Positions 1 to 9,195 of a stretch of DNA of 64,000 nt are shown here, one piece after another (position 1 is the first letter of the stretch; each line of letters starts with the position of its first letter). The notes under the pieces are model-generated. The model did not search any database and was not told where the DNA came from. It was given only the letters and a program-made list of their open reading frames with translations. The stretch covers positions 1-64,000 of the forward strand of contig NZ_BCPR01000009.1 in assembly GCF_016586165.1 (NCBI RefSeq). The letters run 5' to 3'. Origin of the DNA: Dyella sp. EPa41. Its GTDB lineage: Bacteria > Pseudomonadota > Gammaproteobacteria > Xanthomonadales > Rhodanobacteraceae. The position numbers were made by a program, and so were the translations under genes.

Positions 1-64
1 GAGAAGGGCACCCCGCGTGGCGCTGTCTGGGCTTCGCCCAGCCAGTCCGTGAGGGGCGGCCGGG

Positions 65-118
65 CTTTTCGACCGGGCTCCTGCCCGGTCGAAAAGTGCC
101 CGATGTCCTGTCGGGCAC
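65..118. repeat. two adjacent perfect hairpins
   Basis: Positions 65-78 (CTTTTCGACCGGGC) pair perfectly with 83-96 (GCCCGGTCGAAAAG) around a 4-base loop. Directly after, GTGCCCGA (96-103) pairs with TCGGGCAC (111-118) around a 7-base loop. A short CCCC/GGGG dyad follows. No T-run follows, so this looks more like repeat-element structure than a terminator. Confidence 0.7.
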
Positions 119-138
119 CCCTGCGGGGCCTGATCGAC

Positions 139-198
139 CACCCCTCACCGCCACACATGGGAGGGTTGAAGGCTCGTGCCGCTGCGCGGCACATCGCG
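139..198. repeat. 60-bp direct repeat, copy A
   Basis: This stretch aligns without gaps to 571-630, at an offset of 432 bases, with four mismatches (158/590, 163/595, 166/598, 181/613). Both copies contain the sequence GAAGGCTCGTGCC and a CTGCGCGGCACATCGCG tail. A copy of the 24-bp dyad element follows 20 to 32 bases later in each case, so the repeated unit is composite. Confidence 0.8.
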
Positions 199-217
199 AG
201 CGACAACCTCTCTCCCT

Positions 218-241
218 GTAGGAGCGCACCCAGTGCGCGAC
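218..241 (+). repeat. 24-bp dyad element, copy 1
   Basis: GTAGGAGCGCACCCAGTGCGCGAC is imperfectly palindromic (GCGCAC against GTGCGC). It is one of five copies in the first 4 kb (also 662-685, 767-786 inverted, 3537-3560, 3634-3654 inverted), all intergenic. Confidence 0.75.
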
Positions 242-412
242 CGCCTTTCGCGCCGGTCTGCATGTTCGTCGTTTCGGTGCATGAAGATTTCTGATGCGGT
301 CGTTGCCGGGTTTGTGCGATGGGGCTCGCTTGCGACCGAAAGGAGTCCCTGTGGGGCGGCGGGCCTCCGTCCTCCTGCCGGCGACGCGAAGCTAGTCCCC
401 GTGGGAAGGCCG

Positions 413-558
413 GGTCACTTTTCTTTGCTTGCTCACGCACGCACAGGAGCGTGCGAACGACGAAGCCGGCCCGTACGCGGGGAGACGCCATGGATGGCGC
501 CGCTTTGAAGAGCGAGGAAGGGTGAAGGGCAGGATGCCCGGAGTAAAGAAAAGTGACC
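413..558. repeat. widely spaced inverted repeat
   Basis: GGTCACTTTTCTTT (413-426) is the exact reverse complement of AAAGAAAAGTGACC (545-558), with 118 bases between the arms. The enclosed DNA encodes nothing recognisable. The layout resembles a short non-autonomous repeat element, but I see no flanking target-site duplication. Confidence 0.5.
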
Positions 559-570
559 AAAAGAAAAGAG

Positions 571-630
571 CACCCCTCACCGCCACACAGGGGATGGATG
601 AAGGCTCGTGCCACTGCGCGGCACATCGCG
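571..630. repeat. 60-bp direct repeat, copy B
   Basis: Second copy of the repeat at 139-198 (56 of 60 positions identical). It is followed at 662-685 by the dyad element, 12 bases farther away than in copy A. Confidence 0.8.
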
Positions 631-661
631 TCGAGACGATCATAGGCGCCGTTCGTTCGTT

Positions 662-685
662 GTGGGAGCGCACCCTGTGCGCGAC
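662..685 (+). repeat. 24-bp dyad element, copy 2
   Basis: GTGGGAGCGCACCCTGTGCGCGAC; same core as copy 1. It follows direct-repeat copy B and forms a head-to-head pair with the inverted copy at 767-786. Confidence 0.75.
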
Positions 686-766
686 CGCAGAGCGGAAGGT
701 CACCGTTCGAATCGTTCTTCGCCTGCGGCTGGGGCACCGTCAGGTCGGGTCTTCCTGCAAGGCCCA

Positions 767-786
767 TCGCGCACGGGGTGCGCTCC
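767..786 (-). repeat. 24-bp dyad element, copy 3 (inverted, partial)
   Basis: TCGCGCACGGGGTGCGCTCC is the element in opposite orientation with one change in the core. It lies about 60 bases before the moeB start codon. Confidence 0.7.
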
Positions 787-849
787 TAAAGGGGGCGAGG
801 GCGCCTGTGGGATTTGGAGTGCCTGCCCGGTCCGCCGTAAGCTAGCTCG

Positions 850-2016
850 ATGACGAGCCTCAATCGCGACAGCTGGCTGGATACGCTCCGCGCCAGCATT
901 CCAGAGATTTCTCCCGCCGATGCGCTGGCGCGGCAGGCGCAGGGTGGCCTGCTGATCGATGTGCGTGAGGACGGCGAGCGCGCCAGCGGCACGCCGGTGG
1001 GTGCGGTTGGGTTGTCACGCGGCTTCCTCGAGCTTCGCATCGAGCAGGTCGAAGCCGATCGGCAGCGGCCGATCGTCGTGTTGTGCGGCAGCGGACAGCG
1101 TTCGCTGCTTGCCTCCGAGGCGCTGCAGCGCATGGGCTATCGCCAGGTGGCTTCGGTGGCGGGCGGCTTCCAGCGCTGGAAGGCGGAGGGTTTGCCGGTG
1201 GCCGCCGGCGCGCTGGATGGCGACGCGGCCGAGCGCTATGCGCGTCAGCTCCAGTTGCCACAGGTCGGTGAGGCGGGGCAGGCGAGGCTTGCGTCGGCGC
1301 GTATCGCCTTGTTGGGGGCGGGTGGACTTGGTGCTCCTGCGGCGCTGTACCTGGCGGCGGCGGGCGTGGGCCAGCTTACGTTGATCGATGACGATCGCGT
1401 CGAGCGTTCCAACCTCCATCGCCAGGTCATCCACGCTGACGCGCGCGTGGGCATGTACAAGACCGAATCCGCCCGGATCACCCTGGCGGCGCTCAATCCG
1501 CGCGTGCAGGTGGAGATCCGCAACGAACGCCTGCAGGCTGACAACGTCGAACGCCTGCTGGCCGGCCATGATCTGGTGATCGATGGTGCGGACAACTTTC
1601 CCGCGCGTTACCTGGTGGCCGCGGCGTCCCGGCGGCTGCAGCTGCCGATGATCTATGGCGCGGTCGAGCGCTTTACGGGGCACGTCAGCGTGTTCGACCC
1701 ACGGCGTACCGATTCGCCGTGCTACCGCTGCCTGTTCCCCGAGCCGCCTTCGGCGGCGGAGGCTCCGAACTGCAGCGAAGCCGGCGTGCTGGGCGTGTTG
1801 CCTGGCATCGTGGGCCTGCTGCAGGCGACCGAGGCGTTGAAGCTGATCCTCGGTATCGGTGAGCCGCTGGTAGGCCGCCTGCTCGGATTCGATGCCCTGG
1901 CGATGCGTTTCCGTGAAACGCGCTTGCCGCGTGACCCCGGTTGTCCGGGTTGCGGCCCGCATGTTTTGTTCGGCGGTTATCAGGACATCGCCGAACTCTG
2001 CGCATCCGCCGGCTGA
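850..2016 (+). CDS. moeB: MoeB/ThiF-type adenylyltransferase with N-terminal rhodanese domain
   Basis: This 388-residue protein probably adenylates the C-terminal glycine of a ubiquitin-like sulfur carrier (MoaD in molybdopterin synthesis, or ThiS) and helps load sulfur onto it. Residues 1-120 are a rhodanese domain with its active-site loop around Cys79 (CGSGQRS). From about residue 130 the ThiF/MoeB fold begins with the nucleotide loop GAGGLG and the downstream D-R-N-R-Q pattern (VERSNLHRQ). CYRC and CPGC pairs form the structural zinc site near the C-terminus. In eukaryotic MOCS3-type proteins the rhodanese domain is at the other end. The molybdenum aldehyde oxidoreductase at 41541-45644 is a plausible downstream user of the cofactor. 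ThiF rather than MoeB specificity cannot be excluded. Confidence 0.88.
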   Translation: MTSLNRDSWLDTLRASIPEISPADALARQAQGGLLIDVREDGERASGTPVGAVGLSRGFLELRIEQVEADRQRPIVVLCGSGQRSLLASEALQRMGYRQVASVAGGFQRWKAEGLPVAAGALDGDAAERYARQLQLPQVGEAGQARLASARIALLGAGGLGAPAALYLAAAGVGQLTLIDDDRVERSNLHRQVIHADARVGMYKTESARITLAALNPRVQVEIRNERLQADNVERLLAGHDLVIDGADNFPARYLVAAASRRLQLPMIYGAVERFTGHVSVFDPRRTDSPCYRCLFPEPPSAAEAPNCSEAGVLGVLPGIVGLLQATEALKLILGIGEPLVGRLLGFDALAMRFRETRLPRDPGCPGCGPHVLFGGYQDIAELCASAG

Positions 2017-2579
2017 TCGAGGTCGACCGGCAACAGACCGTAGACGGCGGCATCCACGGGCTCGCCACCGACCGTCAGTCGATGGCGGGCGATGCCCTCG
2101 AATCGTGCGCCGGTCTTTTCCGCGCACCGTCGACTCGCCAGGTTTCCCATCGCCGCGACGATTTCGATGCGGCAGAGTCCCAGCGTGTCGAAGCCGAACG
2201 CCGCCAGGCGTCGCGCCGCCCGTGCTGCCACGCCCCGGCCTTGTGCCTGCGTGCGTACCCAGTAGCCCAGGTTGGCACTGCGGTGCTGGCGGTCGAACCG
2301 GTTGAGGCCGACGCCACCCAGCAGCAAGCCGTTGTCGTCGAATACGCCGAAGGCACAAGGCTCGCCGCCTTCCGCGCCTGACCGGCAGCGTTCGATCCAA
2401 CCGGCCGCATCCTCACGCAGGTAACCCGCATGGCACCACGGAAGCCAGCGCCCGACCGTCGGGATGGACTCGCGGACGGCCTCGTACAACGCCTCGGCAT
2501 GCGATGGCTGCCACAGGCTAAGCCGCAGGCCGGGGGCCGTCAGTTGCAGGGAGGCGGCCAGCTTGGTCGGGTCGTTCAT
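1980..2579 (-). CDS. GNAT family N-acetyltransferase (RimJ/RimL-like)
   Basis: This 199-residue protein has the layout of RimJ/RimL-type acetyltransferases, which transfer acetyl from acetyl-CoA to an amino group. The acetyl-CoA binding loop is visible as QAQGRGVAARAARRL near residue 115, followed by the typical LGLCRIEIVAAMGNLASRR stretch (ending in N-x-A-S-R). The start at 2579 was preferred to an upstream frame extension because the conserved fold begins only about 18 residues after it. Its 3' end overlaps the end of moeB by 37 bases (convergent), and it is divergent from folD. The substrate is unknown: it may act on ribosomal proteins, antibiotics or small amines. Confidence 0.85.
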   Translation of the reverse strand: MNDPTKLAASLQLTAPGLRLSLWQPSHAEALYEAVRESIPTVGRWLPWCHAGYLREDAAGWIERCRSGAEGGEPCAFGVFDDNGLLLGGVGLNRFDRQHRSANLGYWVRTQAQGRGVAARAARRLAAFGFDTLGLCRIEIVAAMGNLASRRCAEKTGARFEGIARHRLTVGGEPVDAAVYGLLPVDLDQPADAQSSAMS

Positions 2580-2588
2580 GCGTTCGGT

Positions 2589-2617
2589 TTGTACGCGCCG
2601 GGGGTAGCCGGGATAAT
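2589..2617 (+). promoter_or_regulatory. candidate folD promoter
   Basis: TTGTAC (2589-2594) and GATAAT (2612-2617) are separated by 17 bases, which is a sigma-70-like arrangement ending 26 bases before the folD ATG. The block after the -10 (CTCTTTGCAG) is shared with guaB. Confidence 0.5.
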
Positions 2618-2643
2618 ACGTCTCTTTGCAGCCAGGCCCGACC

Positions 2644-3510
2644 ATGACCGCACGCATCCTCGACGGCAAACGCATTGCGCAGGAACTGATGGAGCGGATC
2701 GAGCGCCGCGTCGCCGAGCGCAAGGGCAAAGGCTTCGCGGAGCCGGGCCTGGCCGTGGTGCTGGTCGGCGATGACGCCGCGTCGTCGGTCTATGTGCGCA
2801 ACAAGCGCAAGGCCTGCCACCAGGTCGGATTCCGCTCCTTCGATTTCGACCTGCCGTCGAGCACCACGCAGGAAGAGCTGATCGCGTTGATCGACAAGCT
2901 CAACGCCGATCCGAGCGTGCACGGCATCCTGGTGCAGTCGCCGCTGCCCGATCACATCGATGAGGACGCGCTGGTCGATCGCATCGACCCGGGCAAGGAC
3001 GTGGACGGCTTCCAGGCGGTGAATGTGGGGCGCCTCGCCTTGCGCCGATTCGGCCTGCGTCCCTGCACGCCGCGCGGCGTGATGACCTTGCTCGGGCACA
3101 CCGATCGTCCGGTGCGTGGGCAGCACGCCGTCGTGGTGGGCGTCTCCAATCATGTCGGTCGCCCGCTCGCGCTGGAATTGCTGATCGCCGGCTGCACCAC
3201 CACGTGCTGCCACAAGTTCACCCGCGATCTCGAGAGCTTCATCCGCCAGGCCGACATCGTCATCGTCGCCGTGGGCAGGCCGGGCCTGGTCAAGGGCGAG
3301 TGGATCAAGCCGGGCGCCGTGGTGATCGACGTCGGCATCAACCGCCTGGAAGATGGCCGCCTGGTGGGCGACGTGGATTTCGCCGCGGCGGCGGAGCGTG
3401 CCAGCTGGATTACACCGGTGCCGGGCGGTGTCGGTCCGATGACGGTCGCGACGCTGCTGGAGAACACGCTGGAGGCGGCCGAGGCGCGGGATGTGGAGCG
3501 CCGGGGCTGA
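2644..3510 (+). CDS. folD: bifunctional methylene-THF dehydrogenase / methenyl-THF cyclohydrolase FolD
   Basis: FolD interconverts 5,10-methylene-, methenyl- and 10-formyl-tetrahydrofolate in the cytoplasm, supplying one-carbon units for purines, thymidylate and initiator Met-tRNA. The 288-residue length is normal. Tyr50 and Lys54 (YVRNK) form the catalytic pair, PGKDVDGF carries the folate-contacting Asp, PCTPRGVM follows, and the NADP domain has [22 protein letters not shown] near the C-terminus is the family signature. The ATG at 2644 matches the family start; an in-frame upstream start at 2626 would add six unconserved residues. It is followed by the repeat-containing gap before guaB. Confidence 0.97.
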   Translation: MTARILDGKRIAQELMERIERRVAERKGKGFAEPGLAVVLVGDDAASSVYVRNKRKACHQVGFRSFDFDLPSSTTQEELIALIDKLNADPSVHGILVQSPLPDHIDEDALVDRIDPGKDVDGFQAVNVGRLALRRFGLRPCTPRGVMTLLGHTDRPVRGQHAVVVGVSNHVGRPLALELLIAGCTTTCCHKFTRDLESFIRQADIVIVAVGRPGLVKGEWIKPGAVVIDVGINRLEDGRLVGDVDFAAAAERASWITPVPGGVGPMTVATLLENTLEAAEARDVERRG

Positions 3511-3536
3511 GTCGACGGCAGGTCCGACTGCCGGTT

Positions 3537-3654
3537 GTAGGAGCGCACCCTGTGCGCGACCGGGCGGATCGATTGCCTTCAAAGAGGGTGCCTGTGCAGG
3601 CCCCGGAAAGCCCGAATTTCCCGCGATGTTGCTGTCGCGCACAGGGTGCGCTCC
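3537..3654. repeat. inverted pair of the 24-bp dyad element
   Basis: The element at 3537-3560 and the sequence at 3634-3654 are reverse complements over 21 bases (GGAGCGCACCCTGTGCGCGAC), 73 bases apart. They lie between folD and the guaB promoter. A long-range hairpin in the folD 3' RNA is possible. Confidence 0.75.
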
Positions 3655-3720
3655 CGCGAAGGAAGCGCTGGGATAACCCTTTCGTTCATGCGATCAGTAG
3701 CGGGCTCTTCGGCTTCCGCG

Positions 3721-5210
<1,490 letters not shown>

Positions 5211-5224
5211 GGCCGGAAGCAAGA

Positions 5225-5259
5225 ATGCTGCGAGCGCTGTCCCACACGTCTCGCAGCAT
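5225..5259 (+). terminator. hairpin after guaB
   Basis: ATGCTGCGAG (5225-5234) pairs perfectly with CTCGCAGCAT (5250-5259) around a 15-base loop, 15 bases after the guaB stop. No T-run follows, so it is either a weak or Rho-assisted terminator or an mRNA-stabilising stem. Confidence 0.4.
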
Positions 5260-5360
5260 CATGTCCATGTTGGGTCGTCATTTCAGCGAGAAGCTTCAAA
5301 ACAGCGAAGCTGGTCAAGCTGGAATCCAGCGCCTTCTGCGCTGCGAGAAAAGTCGCTGGA

Positions 5361-5378
5361 TCCCGGCCTTCGCCGGGA
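5361..5378. repeat. short intergenic stem-loop repeat
   Basis: TCCCGGC-CTTC-GCCGGGA is a 7-bp stem with a 4-base loop. It sits in the context GCTGGATCCCGGCCTTCGCC followed by GGGATGAC, a pattern that often recurs as REP-like elements in xanthomonads. A near-copy of the left half (CTGGAATCCAGCG) lies just upstream at about 5319. Confidence 0.5.
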
Positions 5379-5459
5379 TGACGGTCATGAATGCATTCGC
5401 AGGTCGGGGCGTTACGACGTTCCGACCTTTCTCATTTTCGAACTCTGACATTCGCCGCC

Positions 5460-7040
5460 ATGACCGATATCCATAGCGACAAAATCCTCATACTCGACTT
5501 CGGCGCGCAGTACACCCAGCTGATCGCCCGTCGCGTCCGCGAGATCGGCGTGTACTGCGAGATCTGGGCGTGGGACCACGACCCGGCCGAGATCGCCGCG
5601 TTCAAGCCCAAGGGCATCATCCTGTCCGGCGGTCCGGAATCGACCACGTTGCCGGGCGCGCCCAAGGCGCCGCAGGAAGTGTTCGACGCGGGCCTGCCGA
5701 TCCTCGGCATCTGCTACGGCATGCAGACCCTGGCCGCGCAGCTGGGCGGCGCCACCGAGGCCGCCGATGCGCGCGAGTTCGGCCATGCGGAAGTGGACAT
5801 CGTCGCCAAGAGCCGCCTGTTCGCGGACCTCAGCGACCACGACAGCATGCACCGCCTGGACGTGTGGATGAGCCACGGCGACCACGTCGCCAAGGCGCCG
5901 CCGGGCTTCGTCATCACCGGCACCACCGACCGCATCCCGGTTGCGGTGATGGAGAACGAGGACAAGCGCTGGTACGGCGTGCAGTTCCATCCGGAAGTGA
6001 CCCACACCAAGCAGGGCACCAACCTGCTCAAGCGTTTCGTCACGGACATCTGCGGCTGCCAGACGCTGTGGACCGCCGCGCACATCATCGAAGACCAAAT
6101 CGCCCGCGTACGCGAGCAGGTGGGCGGCGATCATGTGCTGCTGGGACTCTCCGGTGGCGTGGATTCCTCGGTGGTGGCCGCCCTGTTGCACCGGGCCATC
6201 GGCGACCAGCTGACCTGCGTGTTCGTCGATACCGGCCTGCTGCGCTGGCAGGAAGGCGATCAGGTGATGGCCACCATGGCCGAGCACATGGGCGTGAAGG
6301 TGATCCGCGTGAACGCCGCCGAGCGCTACTTCAAGGCCCTGGAGGGCGTAGCCGACCCGGAGGCCAAGCGCAAGATCATCGGCCGCCTGTTCGTGGAGAT
6401 CTTCGATGAGGAATCGGCCAAGGTCACCCAGGCCGGCCACGGCCAGGTGAAGTGGCTGGCGCAAGGCACCATCTACCCCGACGTGATCGAGTCGGCCGGC
6501 AGCAAGACCGGCAAGGCGCACGTGATCAAGAGCCACCACAACGTGGGCGGCCTGCCCGAGCACATGAAGCTCAAGCTGGTGGAGCCGCTGCGCGAGCTGT
6601 TCAAGGACGAGGTGCGCCGCATCGGCGTGGAACTCGGCCTGCCGCGCGCCATGGTCTACCGCCATCCGTTCCCGGGTCCGGGCCTGGGCGTACGTATCCT
6701 GGGCGAGGTGAAGCCGGAATACGCCGAGCTGCTGGCCCGTGCCGACGCCATCTTCATCGAAGAGCTGCGCGCCTGGGACCTGTACGACAAGACCAGCCAG
6801 GCGTTCGCCGTCTTCCTGCCGGTGAAGTCGGTGGGCGTGGTGGGTGACGCGCGCGCCTACGAGTGGGTGATCGCGCTGCGGGCGGTCGAGACCATCGACT
6901 TCATGACCGCGCATTGGGCGCATTTGCCGTACGACTTCCTTGGCAAGGTTTCAAATAGAATTATCAATGAATTGCGTGGCGTTTCTCGTGTCGTTTATGA
7001 CATAAGCGGCAAGCCGCCCGCCACCATCGAGTGGGAGTGA
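5460..7040 (+). CDS. guaA: GMP synthase (glutamine-hydrolysing)
   Basis: GuaA converts XMP to GMP using ATP and ammonia from glutamine. The protein is 526 residues with the class I glutaminase domain first: Cys85 in GICYGMQ is the nucleophile and FHPEVTHT supplies the His and Glu. The ATP-pyrophosphatase domain follows, with the P-loop LSGGVDSS. The C-terminal dimerisation domain ends in the family-typical PPATIEWE. The frame is open for 23 codons upstream, but the ATG at 5460 matches the family start. It acts directly after GuaB. Confidence 0.98.
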   Translation: MTDIHSDKILILDFGAQYTQLIARRVREIGVYCEIWAWDHDPAEIAAFKPKGIILSGGPESTTLPGAPKAPQEVFDAGLPILGICYGMQTLAAQLGGATEAADAREFGHAEVDIVAKSRLFADLSDHDSMHRLDVWMSHGDHVAKAPPGFVITGTTDRIPVAVMENEDKRWYGVQFHPEVTHTKQGTNLLKRFVTDICGCQTLWTAAHIIEDQIARVREQVGGDHVLLGLSGGVDSSVVAALLHRAIGDQLTCVFVDTGLLRWQEGDQVMATMAEHMGVKVIRVNAAERYFKALEGVADPEAKRKIIGRLFVEIFDEESAKVTQAGHGQVKWLAQGTIYPDVIESAGSKTGKAHVIKSHHNVGGLPEHMKLKLVEPLRELFKDEVRRIGVELGLPRAMVYRHPFPGPGLGVRILGEVKPEYAELLARADAIFIEELRAWDLYDKTSQAFAVFLPVKSVGVVGDARAYEWVIALRAVETIDFMTAHWAHLPYDFLGKVSNRIINELRGVSRVVYDISGKPPATIEWE

Positions 7041-7111
7041 GCCTGGCGGACGACAGCTGCCCAGTCAGCATCAAGAACGTGTCGTAATGCATTGAAAAGG
7101 AAGGATTCGTG

Positions 7112-7465
7112 ATGCTGCCGCCGGACGCGCCATGCGAGCTGTTGTTCTCCTACGGAACGCTGCAGCTCGAGCGCGTGCAACTCGAGTCCTTCGGCCGATT
7201 GCTGGAGGGTGAAGACGACGCCATACCGGGCTACCGCCCGACCCTGGTGGAAATCACCGACCCGGCGGTCCTTCGCCAGAGTGGCGAGCGGTTCCACCCG
7301 ATCGTCGCCCCCAGTGGCGACCCGGCGGACGAAGTCCCCGGCAAGGTGTTCCGTGTGAGCATCGCCGAGTTGGCCGCGGCTGACCGGTATGAGGTCTCGG
7401 ACTATCGGCGCGTCGCGGTGCGCCTGAAGTCCGGCAGGGAGGCCTGGGTCTACGTCCAGGCCTGA
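7112..7465 (+). CDS. gamma-glutamylcyclotransferase-like (AIG2 family) protein
   Basis: This small 117-residue protein begins with the family signature LLFSYGTLQ, the nucleotide-like loop of the gamma-glutamylcyclotransferase/AIG2 fold. It contains PGYRP and a PGKVFRVS strand, and ends with an acidic L-A-A-A-D-R-Y-E-V stretch in which the Glu is the usual catalytic residue position. Such proteins cleave gamma-glutamyl or related amide bonds, releasing 5-oxoproline; the natural substrate here is unknown. AAGGAAGG lies 7-10 bases upstream. The ATG at 7112 is chosen over the overlapping GTG at 7109. It follows guaA by 71 bases. Confidence 0.8.
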   Translation: MLPPDAPCELLFSYGTLQLERVQLESFGRLLEGEDDAIPGYRPTLVEITDPAVLRQSGERFHPIVAPSGDPADEVPGKVFRVSIAELAAADRYEVSDYRRVAVRLKSGREAWVYVQA

Positions 7466-7481
7466 GCGGCACGCGCTTGCG

Positions 7482-8192
7482 TCACCACGGCACGGTCTCC
7501 CCGAGCCGGTTGAGGTACTGCAGGCCGCTGCAGCCGGTCTGCGAGGTCACCACGTCGACCACCCGCGGAATGCTTTCGCTGATATCCAGCGTCGCGTCCG
7601 GGCCACCCATGTCGGTGCGCACCCAGCCGGGTGCGATCAGCAGCAGGGTGCGCGTGGACACCGGCTGGCGGGCCGCGTAGCTGCGCATCAGCGTGTTGAG
7701 CGCGGCCTTGCTGGCGCGGTAGCCCTCCCAGCCGCCGTCGGTGTTGTTGCCCACGCTGGCCAGGCCGGAGGACATGGCGGCGATCACGCCGCCAGGGGCC
7801 ACCAGCGTGTCCAGCGTCTCGATGACGCGCATGGGGCTGAGCGCATTGGTCACCATCATGCGGACGAAAGCGTCGGTGCCCAGTTCGCCGATGGGCTTGT
7901 CCGAATCCAGCGCGATGCCGGCATTCACGAACAGCACGTCCAGTGGCACGCCTTGCAGGCGTTCGCGCAACGCGGCGATCTGTTCGGGTACGTCGATGTC
8001 CAGCTGCTCGATCAGCAACCGGTCGCCGGCGGATGCCTCCAGATCGTGCAGCGGCGTGCGCGCCTGGCCGCGCACGGTACCGACGACGCGCCATCCGCGC
8101 TTGAGGTACTCCTCCACCAGCGCGAGGCCCAGTCCGCGCGAGGCGCCCACGATGAGCGCCGTCTGCTGTTTCTGTTGTTCGTTCGATGTCAT
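7482..8192 (-). CDS. short-chain dehydrogenase/reductase
   Basis: This 236-residue NAD(P)-dependent oxidoreductase has the cofactor motif GASRGLGLA near residue 17, NAGIALDSD in the NAG position, and the catalytic Y-x-x-x-K as YRASK, with the preceding Ser near AMSSG. The substrate cannot be told from the sequence. Its start codon overlaps the stop of the upstream NmrA-like gene by four bases (ATGA), so the two are almost certainly co-translated. The 3' end faces the gamma-glutamylcyclotransferase-like gene. Confidence 0.9.
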   Translation of the reverse strand: MTSNEQQKQQTALIVGASRGLGLALVEEYLKRGWRVVGTVRGQARTPLHDLEASAGDRLLIEQLDIDVPEQIAALRERLQGVPLDVLFVNAGIALDSDKPIGELGTDAFVRMMVTNALSPMRVIETLDTLVAPGGVIAAMSSGLASVGNNTDGGWEGYRASKAALNTLMRSYAARQPVSTRTLLLIAPGWVRTDMGGPDATLDISESIPRVVDVVTSQTGCSGLQYLNRLGETVPW

Positions 8193-9079
8193 GGGTTGCC
8201 TCTCGTGGATGCCGCTCGGGCGGATCGTTCGACCAGGCTGCGCAGCACGGTTTCCAGCGTGGTTTCGGCCTTGAGCGAGCCGGCCTGGCCGTGTTCGAAA
8301 TCGATCCAGCCTTCGTTGAAGCCGTCGAGCATACGCATGCGGGGTTCAGGGTTTTGCATGCCCTGCGTGTGGAACAGGTGTTCCCAGGTCTCGCGGGGCA
8401 CGGGCTCCGTGCGTACGGGGTGCCCCAACACGGCGGCAAAGCCGTTGGCGATGTCCAGCGCGCTGTAGCGGCGCGGGCCCTCCAGCTCGATCACGCGGTG
8501 GCCTTGCCAGTCTTCGGCCAGCGCCGTGGCGACGGCGCGGGCGATGTCGGCGGTGGCGACCATGGGCACCGGGTGGTCCAGCGGCTGCAGGAAGCTGGGA
8601 ATCAGGCCGGAGCGGGCGGCGGCGACATCCCAGGCGGCGTTTTCCATGAACCAGCCGGCGCGCACGAAGGCGGTGGGCATCGGCAGCTCGCGCAGGGCGG
8701 ATTCGACCATGCGCGAGTTGTTGAGCAAGGAGAACACGTCCACGTGCGCGCCCACGGTGGACAGGAACACCAGCTTGCGCGGTCGCCCGCCTGCCACGGC
8801 ATGGCGCACGGCGTCGATGATCTTGCGGATGCTGGGAAAGCCAGGCGCGGGGTCGTAGTCGGGCGGAATCATCAGGAACACGCCGTCGGCGCCCGCGAAG
8901 GCGGTGGCCAGCGCGGCCGCGTCGTCGGCGGTCGCCAGCGTCACTTCGCAACCGCGCTCGATCCAGCGGCCGGCCTTGGCCGGATCGCGCAGGATCGCGC
9001 GCACGGCGTGGCCCGCTGCCAGCAGTTCATTCGCTACCTGGCCGCCAACCTGGCCGGTGACACCCATCACGGCATACAT
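8189..9079 (-). CDS. NmrA-like NAD(P)-binding protein
   Basis: This 296-residue atypical SDR resembles NmrA and NAD(P)H:quinone-type reductases. It begins with the Rossmann loop MGVTGQVGGQVANELLAAGH, has VFLMIPP after strand 4 and LVFLSTVGAH after strand 5, and lacks a clear Y-x-x-x-K. Such proteins act either as redox-sensing regulators or as quinone/aldehyde reductases. The start at 9079 is preferred over a 22-residue upstream extension because the Rossmann fold begins immediately. It is divergently transcribed from a LysR gene, the usual arrangement for control by that regulator. Confidence 0.85.
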   Translation of the reverse strand: MYAVMGVTGQVGGQVANELLAAGHAVRAILRDPAKAGRWIERGCEVTLATADDAAALATAFAGADGVFLMIPPDYDPAPGFPSIRKIIDAVRHAVAGGRPRKLVFLSTVGAHVDVFSLLNNSRMVESALRELPMPTAFVRAGWFMENAAWDVAAARSGLIPSFLQPLDHPVPMVATADIARAVATALAEDWQGHRVIELEGPRRYSALDIANGFAAVLGHPVRTEPVPRETWEHLFHTQGMQNPEPRMRMLDGFNEGWIDFEHGQAGSLKAETTLETVLRSLVERSARAASTRGNP

Positions 9080-9170
9080 GTTCGAAATCCTCGTCCAGGC
9101 GGCGACGCCGCGTTCGGATGAGGATTCTGGGAGGGCGCCATTCATTTCGCGATAACATCAATGGCAATTC

Positions 9171-9193
9171 ATAAGTGACAAAAGGGCACTTAT
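9171..9193. promoter_or_regulatory. perfect dyad in the LysR/NmrA divergent region
   Basis: ATAAGTG (9171-9177) and CACTTAT (9187-9193) are perfect inverted arms separated by nine bases. The dyad ends two bases before the LysR ATG, and the LysR Shine-Dalgarno-like AAAGGG (9181-9186) lies in its centre. It could be a LysR-type operator for autorepression, an RNA hairpin masking the ribosome site, or both. Confidence 0.55.
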
Positions 9194-9195
9194 CC

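Larger units (their letters stand above)
1..849. other. gene-free, repeat-rich region
   Basis: No frame here looks like a protein; the open frames are short, low-complexity and unrelated to any family I recognise. The stretch holds stacked hairpins (65-118), two copies of a 60-bp direct repeat (139-198 and 571-630), a widely spaced 14-bp inverted repeat (413-426 with 545-558), and three copies of a 24-bp dyad element (218-241, 662-685, 767-786). It ends directly in front of moeB. It looks like accumulated intergenic repeat DNA rather than a decayed gene, although a decayed gene beyond recognition cannot be excluded. Confidence 0.6.

Noticed and set aside
49-853. Several short overlapping frames in the first 850 bases
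   Set aside because: They overlap each other in different frames, span the repeats and have no recognisable domain or ribosome site.
1015-2400. A 461-codon minus-strand frame opposite moeB
   Set aside because: No recognisable domain; moeB on the plus strand has complete motifs.
5225-5476. An 83-codon frame in the guaB-guaA gap
   Set aside because: It reads through a hairpin and a REP-like repeat and resembles no family.
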